From: Bacteroides zhangwenhongii
GTDB taxonomy: Bacteria; Bacteroidota; Bacteroidia; Bacteroidales; Bacteroidaceae
DNA length: 64,000 nt
Reading direction: 5' to 3'
NCBI RefSeq assembly: GCF_009193325.2
Contig: NZ_CP059856.1
Span: 4,278,001-4,342,000 of the forward strand
A program made the translations under genes and the position numbers. The notes beneath the pieces are model-generated. The model was not told where the DNA came from and did no database searches. It saw only the letters and a list, made by a program, of their open reading frames with translations. Each line of letters opens with the position of its first letter. The first letter of the stretch is position 1. Below, one piece after another: positions 55,056 through 64,000 of the stretch.

Positions 55056-56243
55056 ATGTACAAAAGAATTATTAGTGGATTACTTTTCTTTTTATTGGCC
55101 TTGTGGACAAGTTCATGTTCAGACAATAATGATGAAAAAGATGACGAGGGTATGGCATCTATGCTAGTGGGACTTTGGTCAGGGGAAATAGGCTATACTT
55201 GTTCCAACGGAGAACATCAAGGAGAGAAAGGTACGATTTCGTTTGCAGGAGATGGTACGGGAGTATTTGTTGAGACTGGAGAAGAACCGGCTACTTTTAA
55301 TTATGAGGTAATAGTAGAAACTAAAATTGTGGCTTTTGTGTTTGGAGATGGTAGATATGGAAAATTGAAGTATGATGAATTAACGAATGACCGACTGACT
55401 TTTGTAGAAACCTGTGCTAGTTGTGGAAATAGTGTGACTATGCATTTAAAACGTGCAGACTCGCTTCATGATATAACAGTGTCCGCAACAGAAGGATATG
55501 TTGAAAGTTTTTTACCTTATTATGATGACCAGTTGCGCATTCAGGCGATTGATTATAAATTGATAGATACAGATGGAGAGGAAGATGATGCACAAGGTAC
55601 TGTAGCCGTATCTTATACTTCCAAAACGATTCATGTGGAGAATGCTCTTTTGTCCGATCACACCTTATATACTGTGGATTTTTCTTTAAATTACAAAGGC
55701 TGGGCTGAGAAAGCGGTTTGCACTTATCGACATGCAGAGAATGATTATTCAGGAACCGGTACGTTGAACTTTACTTATGATACAAATGAACATTTGAAAA
55801 GTATTTCTTACTCTTATTCGTCTACATCGAGTGGAACTCAATCGGGACGTGTTGAGATGACATGGTCAAATAATTTGATGACGACAATGAAAGGAGCGGG
55901 GGATGATTATCAGGCTGATATAAGTTATCAGACAGACAAACTACCTGAATCTTCTATTAATCTTCCATATTTTATGATGTTTAGAAATGATGACGATATG
56001 GTTTCTTGCGGTGGGGATAATGTCATTTTATGTTATGCTTCTCTCTTGAATATATTAGGGAAAGCACCTCATCAGCTGATGAGTGTACTAAAGAATGAGA
56101 ATGATGATGGGCAAAATATCTTTAGTTTTAATTATGAGTGGAGTAATAATCGTTTGGCTCGTATATATGAACATAGCAGTTATAACAGCGATGGTTCAAC
56201 CGGAGAGGATTATGATACTCAGATAAGTTTTTCTTATTATTGA
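55056..56243 (+). CDS. Lipoprotein of unknown function
   Basis: 395 aa with lipobox TSSCSD (Cys21) followed by an Asp/Glu/Asn-rich export-like tail. A lipocalin-like N-terminal stretch (LVGLWSGEIGYTCSNGEHQG, GTISFAGDGTGVFVE) and a second half of YD/RHS-like short strands (GTLNFTYDTNEHLKSISYSY, RVEMTWSNNLMTTM) are seen. The BatD-like gene starts 13 bp later, so they are co-transcribed. No catalytic residues recognised. Confidence 0.78.
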   Translation: MYKRIISGLLFFLLALWTSSCSDNNDEKDDEGMASMLVGLWSGEIGYTCSNGEHQGEKGTISFAGDGTGVFVETGEEPATFNYEVIVETKIVAFVFGDGRYGKLKYDELTNDRLTFVETCASCGNSVTMHLKRADSLHDITVSATEGYVESFLPYYDDQLRIQAIDYKLIDTDGEEDDAQGTVAVSYTSKTIHVENALLSDHTLYTVDFSLNYKGWAEKAVCTYRHAENDYSGTGTLNFTYDTNEHLKSISYSYSSTSSGTQSGRVEMTWSNNLMTTMKGAGDDYQADISYQTDKLPESSINLPYFMMFRNDDDMVSCGGDNVILCYASLLNILGKAPHQLMSVLKNENDDGQNIFSFNYEWSNNRLARIYEHSSYNSDGSTGEDYDTQISFSYY

Positions 56244-56256
56244 TAATTGATATTTT

Positions 56257-57801
56257 ATGAAACGGCAGATATTTACAGCACTAAGATTAGTGTGCTTTCT
56301 TTCCGGTTTGTTGTTGAGTCTTTGTATGCAAAGTGCAAATGCTTCCCGGACAAATATCTTTGATAAGATAGACGATAGGAAGATGTATGGTCTGACAGGC
56401 AAAGTGGTTGAGGCTAGATATTCTGATGGAACATTGATGAAGTTTGACAAAACGGGGAAGCTTATTCGGCTAAATGGTAAGAAGTTTGCTTATCAGGATA
56501 GTTGTAAATATATGCTGGAACAAGGTATTGTAACAGCAGCCAAGTTGGAATGTTCGGAAACTATGCGTCGAGAAATCTCTTGTGATACGGGGAGTAATAC
56601 TGAAGAATATATTTTTGATGCGGAAGGGCGTTTACAAGAATATCTTGTTCATTCTTATCCGTTTTGTAAACATCAATACTTTTATCAGGGTACGGAAAAA
56701 TGGCCTTGTAAGGAGATATTTCATTGTGATACAATCCCGTCGGGTGCATTGACTTATTACTATATTTATTTGGAGACGGATGAGGCTGGTAATTGGTTGC
56801 AACGGTCAGTGAAAGTGTCTGGTGGAAAGGATATATCAATCAATCGTATGTATGTGGAAACTCGTAGATTGAAGTATGATCTCGCTCCGGTTAATCTTAT
56901 CGCTTCCGTGAAAGGAGAAGTGAAATTTGGCAGTTACGACCCGGATCGACTCAATATTAATAAGCAAGACAAGCAAGCGGCCTATGATCGTGGAAAAGAA
57001 AATATTGAGTTATCGGCCCCGAAAAAAGTAGAGGTAGGAGAAGAGTTTGAAATAGTGTTTGATATGAAACGGCGACCTAAAGACGTGGGAGTCAACATTA
57101 CGGAACAGTTTGAACCGCTGAACTATGGTTCCCAAAGCTACGAATTTCGTACGAATACATTGTTGGTTGCAGGGGATACAGTAACGCAATATCAATTGCT
57201 GTTTAAGTTAAAGGCTAAACAAAAGGGAAATTTGGAACTACCTTCTTTGAAAGCAAGGTTCGGAGGGAAACTGAATATATCAGCCCCTTTGAATATTGTA
57301 GTGGTGAATGCGCAGAGTGTGCTTGCAAAGAAGGATTATAATCCGGTGGTAAGACTTGTAGCGACATTGAATAAAGATACAGTCCGTATGGGGGAAAGTG
57401 CTTTTTTATCTTTAAAGCTATGTACTACCTATACGAAAGTAACTTCTGTCCGGTTATCTCAACCAAAGGTGTCTTCGTGTACAGTTATGGAGATTCCTGT
57501 TGACAGCATAATATGGAAACCGGTTTCTTTTGAGGATGTGACGTATCATGTAGGCGAATATAAAAAGTTTCAACTGACTCCAATGAAAGCCGGTAAAGTC
57601 GAGATTCCCCATTTCTGGTATGATTGTACGCTTAGCAGATGGGGAGCTAATCCAAAGTTTGCAAATGGCATAGGGAATGCGCATGGTTTATTGGGTGTAA
57701 TAGGAGCTGCAGTGACTGTTGTGTCAACATCTCCTGTGCGTTTAGAAAAAAGAAACGAATCGGTACATACCGATCCGTTATATTTGGAAGTGCTTCCTTA
57801 A
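56257..57801 (+). CDS. BatD-like secreted protein with YD-type N-terminal region
   Basis: 514 aa. Signal peptide about 1-29, then a region (about 45-190) with KVVEARYSDGTLMKFDKTGK-like elements resembling short RHS/YD repeats. A middle and C-terminal region (about 235-450) resembles the BatD oxygen-tolerance domain: IELSAPKKVEVGEEFEIVFD, QLLFKLKAKQKGNLELPSL and NKDTVRMGESAFLSLKL. BatD proteins normally sit with BatA/B/C/E and a MoxR ATPase and have a membrane anchor. None is here, and no C-terminal helix is visible. The role is unknown. Confidence 0.72.
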   Translation: MKRQIFTALRLVCFLSGLLLSLCMQSANASRTNIFDKIDDRKMYGLTGKVVEARYSDGTLMKFDKTGKLIRLNGKKFAYQDSCKYMLEQGIVTAAKLECSETMRREISCDTGSNTEEYIFDAEGRLQEYLVHSYPFCKHQYFYQGTEKWPCKEIFHCDTIPSGALTYYYIYLETDEAGNWLQRSVKVSGGKDISINRMYVETRRLKYDLAPVNLIASVKGEVKFGSYDPDRLNINKQDKQAAYDRGKENIELSAPKKVEVGEEFEIVFDMKRRPKDVGVNITEQFEPLNYGSQSYEFRTNTLLVAGDTVTQYQLLFKLKAKQKGNLELPSLKARFGGKLNISAPLNIVVVNAQSVLAKKDYNPVVRLVATLNKDTVRMGESAFLSLKLCTTYTKVTSVRLSQPKVSSCTVMEIPVDSIIWKPVSFEDVTYHVGEYKKFQLTPMKAGKVEIPHFWYDCTLSRWGANPKFANGIGNAHGLLGVIGAAVTVVSTSPVRLEKRNESVHTDPLYLEVLP

Positions 57802-57828
57802 ACTAGTATACGTTTTTGAAACAGGAAT

Positions 57829-58758
57829 TTAGAACCATTTGATCTTCCTGAATATCACGAACGCCAATGTTGACAATCCGATGGAGAAGAGCACAATCAA
57901 CGAGAAAGCGAAAGGTACTTCTTCTAGGTGGATATCCACATTCATACCATAGAAGCTGGCAATTAATGTCGGGAGCATTAATACAATGGATAAACTGGTC
58001 ATGCGTTTCATGATTGTATTCACATTGTTCGAGATGATGGACGCGAAAGCGTCCATTGTGCCTGTAAGGATATCACTGTAAATATTGACGGTATTGAGTG
58101 CCTGTTTCAATTCAATAATAACATCCTCTACCAATTCCTTGTCCAGGTAGTCCGTGTCTTGGAAAATAGTTTTCAGTTTGCCGATCATCACTTCATTGCC
58201 CCGTATGGAAGTATTGAAATAAACCAGTGTTTTCTGCAATCGCATCAAGCGAAGCAGGTCCTCATTACGGATACTGCGTTCCAATTCCTTTTCCGCAGCA
58301 CTGATGTCCAGATTTATCTGTTTCAGATATTTCAGAAACCATACGGCAGAAGAATAGATAAGCCGTAAAATCAAATCCAACTTATTGCGGACGATGATAC
58401 CTTTCCGGCGAGTATGCTCGATAAAGTCCGGCAGCAAATCAGTGTTGTAATAACAGACGGATACAATGATTTCATTATTGGTGATAATGCCGATGGGGAC
58501 AGTGCCGAAAGGCAGATTCTCGTTTTGCTTGTTCTGCACTGGAATACGTAAAATGGTGAGCAGCCAATTCCCCTCCGTGTCTGTACGCGGACGTTCGTCG
58601 GTATCAGCTATGTCGTCAAGAAATGATTCGGGAACATTTAGTGTTTTAGTCAGAAATTCAAAGTCATCATTGTTCGGGCATACTACGTTGACCCAGCTAT
58701 TCGGCAGCCATTGTGCTTTTTCCACAAAGCCGGCCTCACAATAAAGATACGTTCTCAT
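57829..58758 (-). CDS. corA: CorA-family Mg2+/divalent cation transporter
   Basis: 309 aa. A large cytoplasmic N-terminal domain is followed by two C-terminal membrane helices with the YGMNVDI signature (GMN selectivity motif) between them and a basic end (FRKIKWF). Forms a pentameric inner-membrane channel for Mg2+ or Co2+ uptake. A -7 box for it lies at 58897-58904 (minus strand, TACCTTTG), giving an approximately 130-nt leader in which Mg2+-sensing RNA could sit, though none was recognised. It is divergent from gpmI. Confidence 0.93.
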   Translation of the reverse strand: MRTYLYCEAGFVEKAQWLPNSWVNVVCPNNDDFEFLTKTLNVPESFLDDIADTDERPRTDTEGNWLLTILRIPVQNKQNENLPFGTVPIGIITNNEIIVSVCYYNTDLLPDFIEHTRRKGIIVRNKLDLILRLIYSSAVWFLKYLKQINLDISAAEKELERSIRNEDLLRLMRLQKTLVYFNTSIRGNEVMIGKLKTIFQDTDYLDKELVEDVIIELKQALNTVNIYSDILTGTMDAFASIISNNVNTIMKRMTSLSIVLMLPTLIASFYGMNVDIHLEEVPFAFSLIVLFSIGLSTLAFVIFRKIKWF

Positions 58759-58896
58759 CTTATTGTCTCCTTTCGTTGTTTAGTACGAGCAGAGACATCG
58801 GATATTAATGACTCTGTTCGCTTTAATTAATACTAGTTGTGCACGTTCGCGGGTTTGAATCGTCCATATTTCTATGATTTTAATTTAAAAGCGTTG

Positions 58897-58904
58897 CAAA
58901 GGTA
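58897..58904 (-). promoter_or_regulatory. -7 box for corA
   Basis: TACCTTTG on the minus strand, an exact TAnnTTTG match, about 140 bp before the corA start. No convincing -33 TTTG. Confidence 0.45.
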
Positions 58905-58980
58905 AAGAAAATAGTTGGATTGCCCGTTGATAATCAACTGGCTTAACATAGATTAAGCGTCGTCGTAACCATCTTTTTTG

Positions 58981-58988
58981 TACCTTTG
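58981..58988 (+). promoter_or_regulatory. -7 box for gpmI
   Basis: TACCTTTG, an exact match, 40 bp before the gpmI ATG. The -33 region is poor, and the corA -7 box lies 76 bp away on the other strand. Confidence 0.5.
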
Positions 58989-59028
58989 CGCCCGAAAATC
59001 AGAGTGATAATTTAAATATTGAAATATT

Positions 59029-60543
59029 ATGAGTAAGAAAGCCCTTTTAATGATCCTCGACGGTTGGGGACTAGGTGACCAAAAGAAAGACGACGTAATC
59101 TTCAACACTCCCACTCCTTATTGGGATTATCTGATGAACACTTATCCTCACTCTCAGCTCCAGGCAAGCGGTGAAAATGTAGGTTTGCCCGACGGACAGA
59201 TGGGTAACTCTGAGGTAGGACACTTGAATATCGGTGCGGGACGCGTAGTTTATCAGGACTTGGTGAAAATCAACCGTGCGTGCGCTGACAATAGTATTCT
59301 GAAAAATCCGGAAATCATTTCGGCTTTCTCTTATGCAAAGGAAAACGGAAAGAATGTGCATTTCATGGGACTGACTTCCAACGGTGGCGTACATAGCTCA
59401 CTTGTTCATCTTTTCAAACTTTGCGATATCGCTAAGGAATATAATATCGACAATACATTCATCCATTGCTTCATGGACGGTCGTGATACAGACCCGAAGA
59501 GCGGTAAGGGATTTATTGAGGAACTGTCTGCTCACTGTGAGAAATCGGCAGGAAAGATCGCTTCCATCATCGGCCGTTATTACGCAATGGACCGTGACAA
59601 ACGTTGGGAACGTGTAAAAGAAGCATACGACCTGTTGGTGAACGGTGAAGGAAAGAAGGCAACCGATATGGTTCTGGCAATGCAGGAATCTTACGATGAA
59701 GGTGTGACGGACGAATTTATCAAGCCGATTGTAAATGCCAATGTCGACGGAACAATCAAAGAAGGTGACGTGGTAATCTTCTTCAACTATCGTAACGACC
59801 GTGCCAAAGAGCTGACCGTTGTGTTGACCCAGCAGGATATGCCGGAAGCAGGCATGCACACCATTCCGGGATTGCAATATTACTGTATGACTCCGTATGA
59901 CGCTTCTTTCAAAGGTGTACATATCCTGTTCGACAAAGAAAATGTGGCTAACACTTTGGGCGAGTATCTTTCTGCTAGGGGTATGAGCCAGCTTCATATC
60001 GCTGAAACGGAGAAGTATGCTCACGTGACGTTCTTTTTCAACGGTGGACGTGAAACTCCGTTTGACAAGGAAGACCGTATCCTCGTTCCGTCTCCAAAAG
60101 TAGCTACTTACGACCTGAAACCGGAAATGAGCGCTTACGAAGTGAAAGATAAACTGGTGGCTGCTATCAACGAAAACAAATATGATTTCATCGTAGTGAA
60201 CTTCGCCAACGGTGATATGGTAGGCCATACGGGTATTTACGAAGCTATCGAGAAAGCTGTTGTTGCTGTAGATGCTTGTGTGAAAGATGTGATCGAAGCT
60301 GCTAAAGCACAGGATTACGAAGCAATCATCATTGCCGATCATGGTAATGCTGACCACGCTTTGAATGAGGACGGTACTCCGAACACGGCTCACTCTCTGA
60401 ATCCCGTTCCTTGTGTTTACGTGACAGAAAATAAGGCTGCGAAAGTAGAGAACGGCCGTCTGGCTGATGTCGCTCCGACTATCCTGAAGATTATGGGATT
60501 GGAAGTTCCGGCTGAAATGGACGGTAGCGTGTTGATTAAGTAA
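59029..60543 (+). CDS. gpmI: 2,3-bisphosphoglycerate-independent phosphoglycerate mutase
   Basis: 504 aa. Interconverts 3- and 2-phosphoglycerate in glycolysis using a serine phosphoenzyme and Mn2+. Metal and active-site motifs: [12 protein letters not shown] (Asp11), [17 protein letters not shown] (Ser61 nucleophile), [33 protein letters not shown] and [10 protein letters not shown]. Full length and normal order. No 2,3-BPG-dependent enzyme is in the window. A terminator follows 22 bp after the stop. Confidence 0.97.
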   Translation: MSKKALLMILDGWGLGDQKKDDVIFNTPTPYWDYLMNTYPHSQLQASGENVGLPDGQMGNSEVGHLNIGAGRVVYQDLVKINRACADNSILKNPEIISAFSYAKENGKNVHFMGLTSNGGVHSSLVHLFKLCDIAKEYNIDNTFIHCFMDGRDTDPKSGKGFIEELSAHCEKSAGKIASIIGRYYAMDRDKRWERVKEAYDLLVNGEGKKATDMVLAMQESYDEGVTDEFIKPIVNANVDGTIKEGDVVIFFNYRNDRAKELTVVLTQQDMPEAGMHTIPGLQYYCMTPYDASFKGVHILFDKENVANTLGEYLSARGMSQLHIAETEKYAHVTFFFNGGRETPFDKEDRILVPSPKVATYDLKPEMSAYEVKDKLVAAINENKYDFIVVNFANGDMVGHTGIYEAIEKAVVAVDACVKDVIEAAKAQDYEAIIIADHGNADHALNEDGTPNTAHSLNPVPCVYVTENKAAKVENGRLADVAPTILKIMGLEVPAEMDGSVLIK

Positions 60544-60565
60544 TTTAGATTCTTATAATTGGGAG

Positions 60566-60591
60566 GGCGGGGGTAGAACTCCGCCTTTTTT
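60566..60591 (+). terminator. Terminator of gpmI
   Basis: GGCGGGG (60566-60572) pairs with CTCCGCC (60579-60585, one G-T), 6-nt loop, then six T. It ends 20 bp before the next ATG. Confidence 0.85.
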
Positions 60592-60611
60592 GTCTGATAT
60601 AAATATTGCAA

Positions 60612-61193
60612 ATGATACAGATTGATGATGTAGTTGTATCGCTGGATGTGCTTCGGGAAAAGTTCCTTTGTAATCTGGACGCTTGTAAAGGTGAATGTTG
60701 CATTGAGGGAGATGCAGGGGCGCCTGTAGAGTTGGAGGAAGTGGAGAAACTGGAAGAAGTGTTGCCGGTTATTTGGGATGAGCTGGCACCCGAAGCCCGC
60801 GCGATAATAGAAAAGCAAGGAGTGGTATATACGGATGAGGAAGGAGATCTGGTGACCTCTATTGTTAATAATAAAGACTGTGTCTTTACTTGTTATGATG
60901 AGAAGGGATGTTGCTACTGTGCTATTGAAAAAGCCTATCGTGAAGGGAAAACAGATTTCTATAAACCGGTATCCTGCCATCTTTATCCTATCCGTATCGG
61001 AGATTACGGACCTTACAAGGCTGTCAATTATCATCGTTGGGATGTATGCAAGGCGGCAGTATTGCTGGGTAAAAAGGAAAATCTCCCGGTTTATCGGTTC
61101 CTGAAAGAACCTTTGATCCGTAAGTTCGGTGAGGAATGGTATAAAGAACTGGAAATAGCGGTTGAGGAACTGAAAAAACAACATCTTCTCTGA
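60612..61193 (+). CDS. DUF3109 cysteine-rich protein
   Basis: 193 aa from ATG 60612; a TTG two codons earlier is unlikely. Many conserved cysteines: DACKGECCIEGDAG near 20-33, DCVFTCYDEKGCCYCAIEKA, and PVSCHLYPIRIGDYG near 120, which is the DUF3109/YkgJ-like metal-binding (Zn or Fe-S) pattern. Cytoplasmic, no signal. Function unknown. It is convergent with gyrB, the two separated by a bidirectional terminator. Confidence 0.88.
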   Translation: MIQIDDVVVSLDVLREKFLCNLDACKGECCIEGDAGAPVELEEVEKLEEVLPVIWDELAPEARAIIEKQGVVYTDEEGDLVTSIVNNKDCVFTCYDEKGCCYCAIEKAYREGKTDFYKPVSCHLYPIRIGDYGPYKAVNYHRWDVCKAAVLLGKKENLPVYRFLKEPLIRKFGEEWYKELEIAVEELKKQHLL

Positions 61194-61227
61194 TTCCCGG
61201 TTCCACGGGATAGTAAGATGAAAAGAA

Positions 61228-61264
61228 AAACGCCTGCTGTGAGATTACTCTCCGGCAGGCGTTT
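61228..61264. terminator. Bidirectional terminator between DUF3109 gene and gyrB
   Basis: AAACGCCTGC (61228-61237) and GCAGGCGTTT (61255-61264) are perfectly complementary; in the minus direction the stem runs into TTTTTCTTTTC, a strong T tract for gyrB. Confidence 0.85.
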
Positions 61265-61311
61265 CCTCGTTGTAAGATGTGAGGTTGGTTTATAAAAACG
61301 TAATATGACAA

Positions 61312-63399
<2,088 letters not shown>

Positions 63400-63413
63400 T
63401 TATAAACAAGAAA

Positions 63414-63435
63414 GGCCGAACTTAAAAGTTCAGCC
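63414..63435 (-). terminator. Terminator of rpsT
   Basis: On the minus strand GGCTGAACT pairs with AGTTCGGCC (one T-G) around TTTA, followed by TTTCTTG. Confidence 0.75.
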
Positions 63436-63467
63436 TGATGCTATATAGAATTATTGAATTCTTCTTA

Positions 63468-63722
63468 TTAAGCGAGCTTGTTGATGTAAATAGCCAACTT
63501 AGATTTCAGATTGTTAGCTTTGTTTTTGTGAATCACATTTGTTTTAGCCAACTTATCCAACATCTTTGTAATGCCCGGATACATTGCAACTGCTTCTGCT
63601 TTATCAGTAGTTGCACGAAGCTTTCTAACAGCGTTTCTCATGGTCTTGCCATAATATCTGTTGTGAAGTCTTCTAGTCTCTTCTTGTCTGATTCTTTTCA
63701 GTGATGATTTATGATTTGCCAT
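63468..63722 (-). CDS. rpsT: 30S ribosomal protein S20
   Basis: 84 aa, very basic. Binds 16S rRNA early in 30S assembly. Begins [20 protein letters not shown] and has the conserved [12 protein letters not shown] and [17 protein letters not shown] helices. Length is normal. It lies 43 bp downstream of tRNA-Glu on the same strand, and one promoter upstream of the tRNA probably serves both. Confidence 0.97.
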   Translation of the reverse strand: MANHKSSLKRIRQEETRRLHNRYYGKTMRNAVRKLRATTDKAEAVAMYPGITKMLDKLAKTNVIHKNKANNLKSKLAIYINKLA

Positions 63723-63765
63723 CTCGACTAATCTGTTTTTTTAGTTCGTTTATTCTTTTAACTTG

Positions 63766-63837
63766 TAGCCCGTGGGGGAATCGAACCCCCCTTTCAAGAA
63801 TGAAAATCTTGCGTCCTAACCGATAGACGAACGGGCC
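63766..63837 (-). tRNA. tRNA-Glu (anticodon UUC)
   Basis: The minus strand folds as a full cloverleaf: acceptor GGCCCGT/ACGGGCT with a terminal G-T pair, D arm with GGTTAGGAC, anticodon stem CAAGA/TCTTG around loop TTTTCAT (anticodon UUC), and T arm GGGGG/CCCCC with the GTTCGATTC sequence. CCA is not encoded. Decodes GAA/GAG. Ends are set by the acceptor pairing. Confidence 0.95.
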
Positions 63838-63899
63838 ATCCTGTGTTGCATTTCTGCTTTTGCTTTCTCGAATCTGTGTTTGTTTCTCGATTGCGGATG

Positions 63900-63930
63900 C
63901 AAAGGTAGGAACTTTTTTGAAACTGACAAA
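63900..63930 (-). promoter_or_regulatory. Promoter of tRNA-Glu and rpsT
   Basis: On the minus strand: TTTG (63930-63927), 19-bp spacer, TACCTTTG (63907-63900). It is an exact Bacteroidetes promoter, with the start predicted about 50-55 bp before the mature tRNA. Nothing coding was seen from 63838 to 64000. Confidence 0.75.
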
Positions 63931-64000
63931 CAATTTGCTGAAAAAAATAGTATAAATTTTCCGGTTGCCTTCTTTTAGCTTTCTTTTCTTCCTGATATTC

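Noticed and set aside
59398..60393. 331-codon open frame antisense to gpmI
   Set aside because: Shadow of a highly conserved gene; no start signal, and the translation lacks domain features.

Overview
The window reads as a chromosomal segment of a gut Bacteroides (B. ovatus / B. thetaiotaomicron-like). The evidence is a SusC/SusD pair, DUF6377, DUF4249 and DUF5723 proteins, a BT4734-like VapE protein, succinyl-pathway-type argB, a K+-dependent membrane pyrophosphatase, and promoters of the Bacteroidetes type (TTTG, about 19-20 bp, TAnnTTTG) in place of -35/-10 boxes. Species level cannot be fixed by eye.

Layout. (1) 1-13005, AT-rich: a polysaccharide utilisation locus (PUL). It holds the end of a DUF6377 regulator, a PKD-GDPD lipoprotein, SusC, SusD, a beta-helix surface lipoprotein, a second GDPD, a GH20 hexosaminidase lipoprotein and a GxDLY/SGNH esterase. 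Two phosphodiesterases beside a hexosaminidase and an esterase suggest a phosphodiester-containing glycan, possibly teichoic-acid-like. (2) 13189-17134: a BT4734/VapE primase-helicase-like gene, then a very AT-rich two-gene cassette (ABC-type ATPase plus stand-alone TOPRIM protein) that looks like a small defence module. (3) 17153-23051: an envelope-glycan decoration locus with a NodB deacetylase, ArnC-like GT2, GtrA flippase, LTA-synthase-like phosphotransferase and a convergent ArnT-like GT39. (4) 23081-30114: RNase H, nitroreductase, shikimate kinase, speA-argB, an ECF sigma factor with a likely anti-sigma partner, a YgjP-type metallopeptidase and a small membrane protein. (5) 30189-35316: the rimP-nusA-infB translation/transcription operon, with an attenuator-like leader and an unusual heptad-repeat hairpin between nusA and infB. 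(6) 35331-40631: cvpA-sufBCDS iron-sulfur cluster assembly. (7) 40979-45529: hppA, rnhB and a DUF5723 outer-membrane protein. (8) 45768-57801: AT-rich envelope genes: lipoproteins, a DUF4249/TonB receptor pair, a porin-like barrel, an XRE regulator facing a CsgG-like gene, and a BatD-like protein. (9) 57829-64000: corA, gpmI, a DUF3109 protein, gyrB, rpsT and tRNA-Glu(UUC).

No insertion sequence, CRISPR array, rRNA or integrase was seen. The best candidates for something under-described are the ATPase/TOPRIM pair (15450-17134), the two-GDPD PUL (936-13005) and the XRE/CsgG/BatD cluster (52789-57801). All functional calls rest on motifs, lengths and gene order read by eye. No database search was run.
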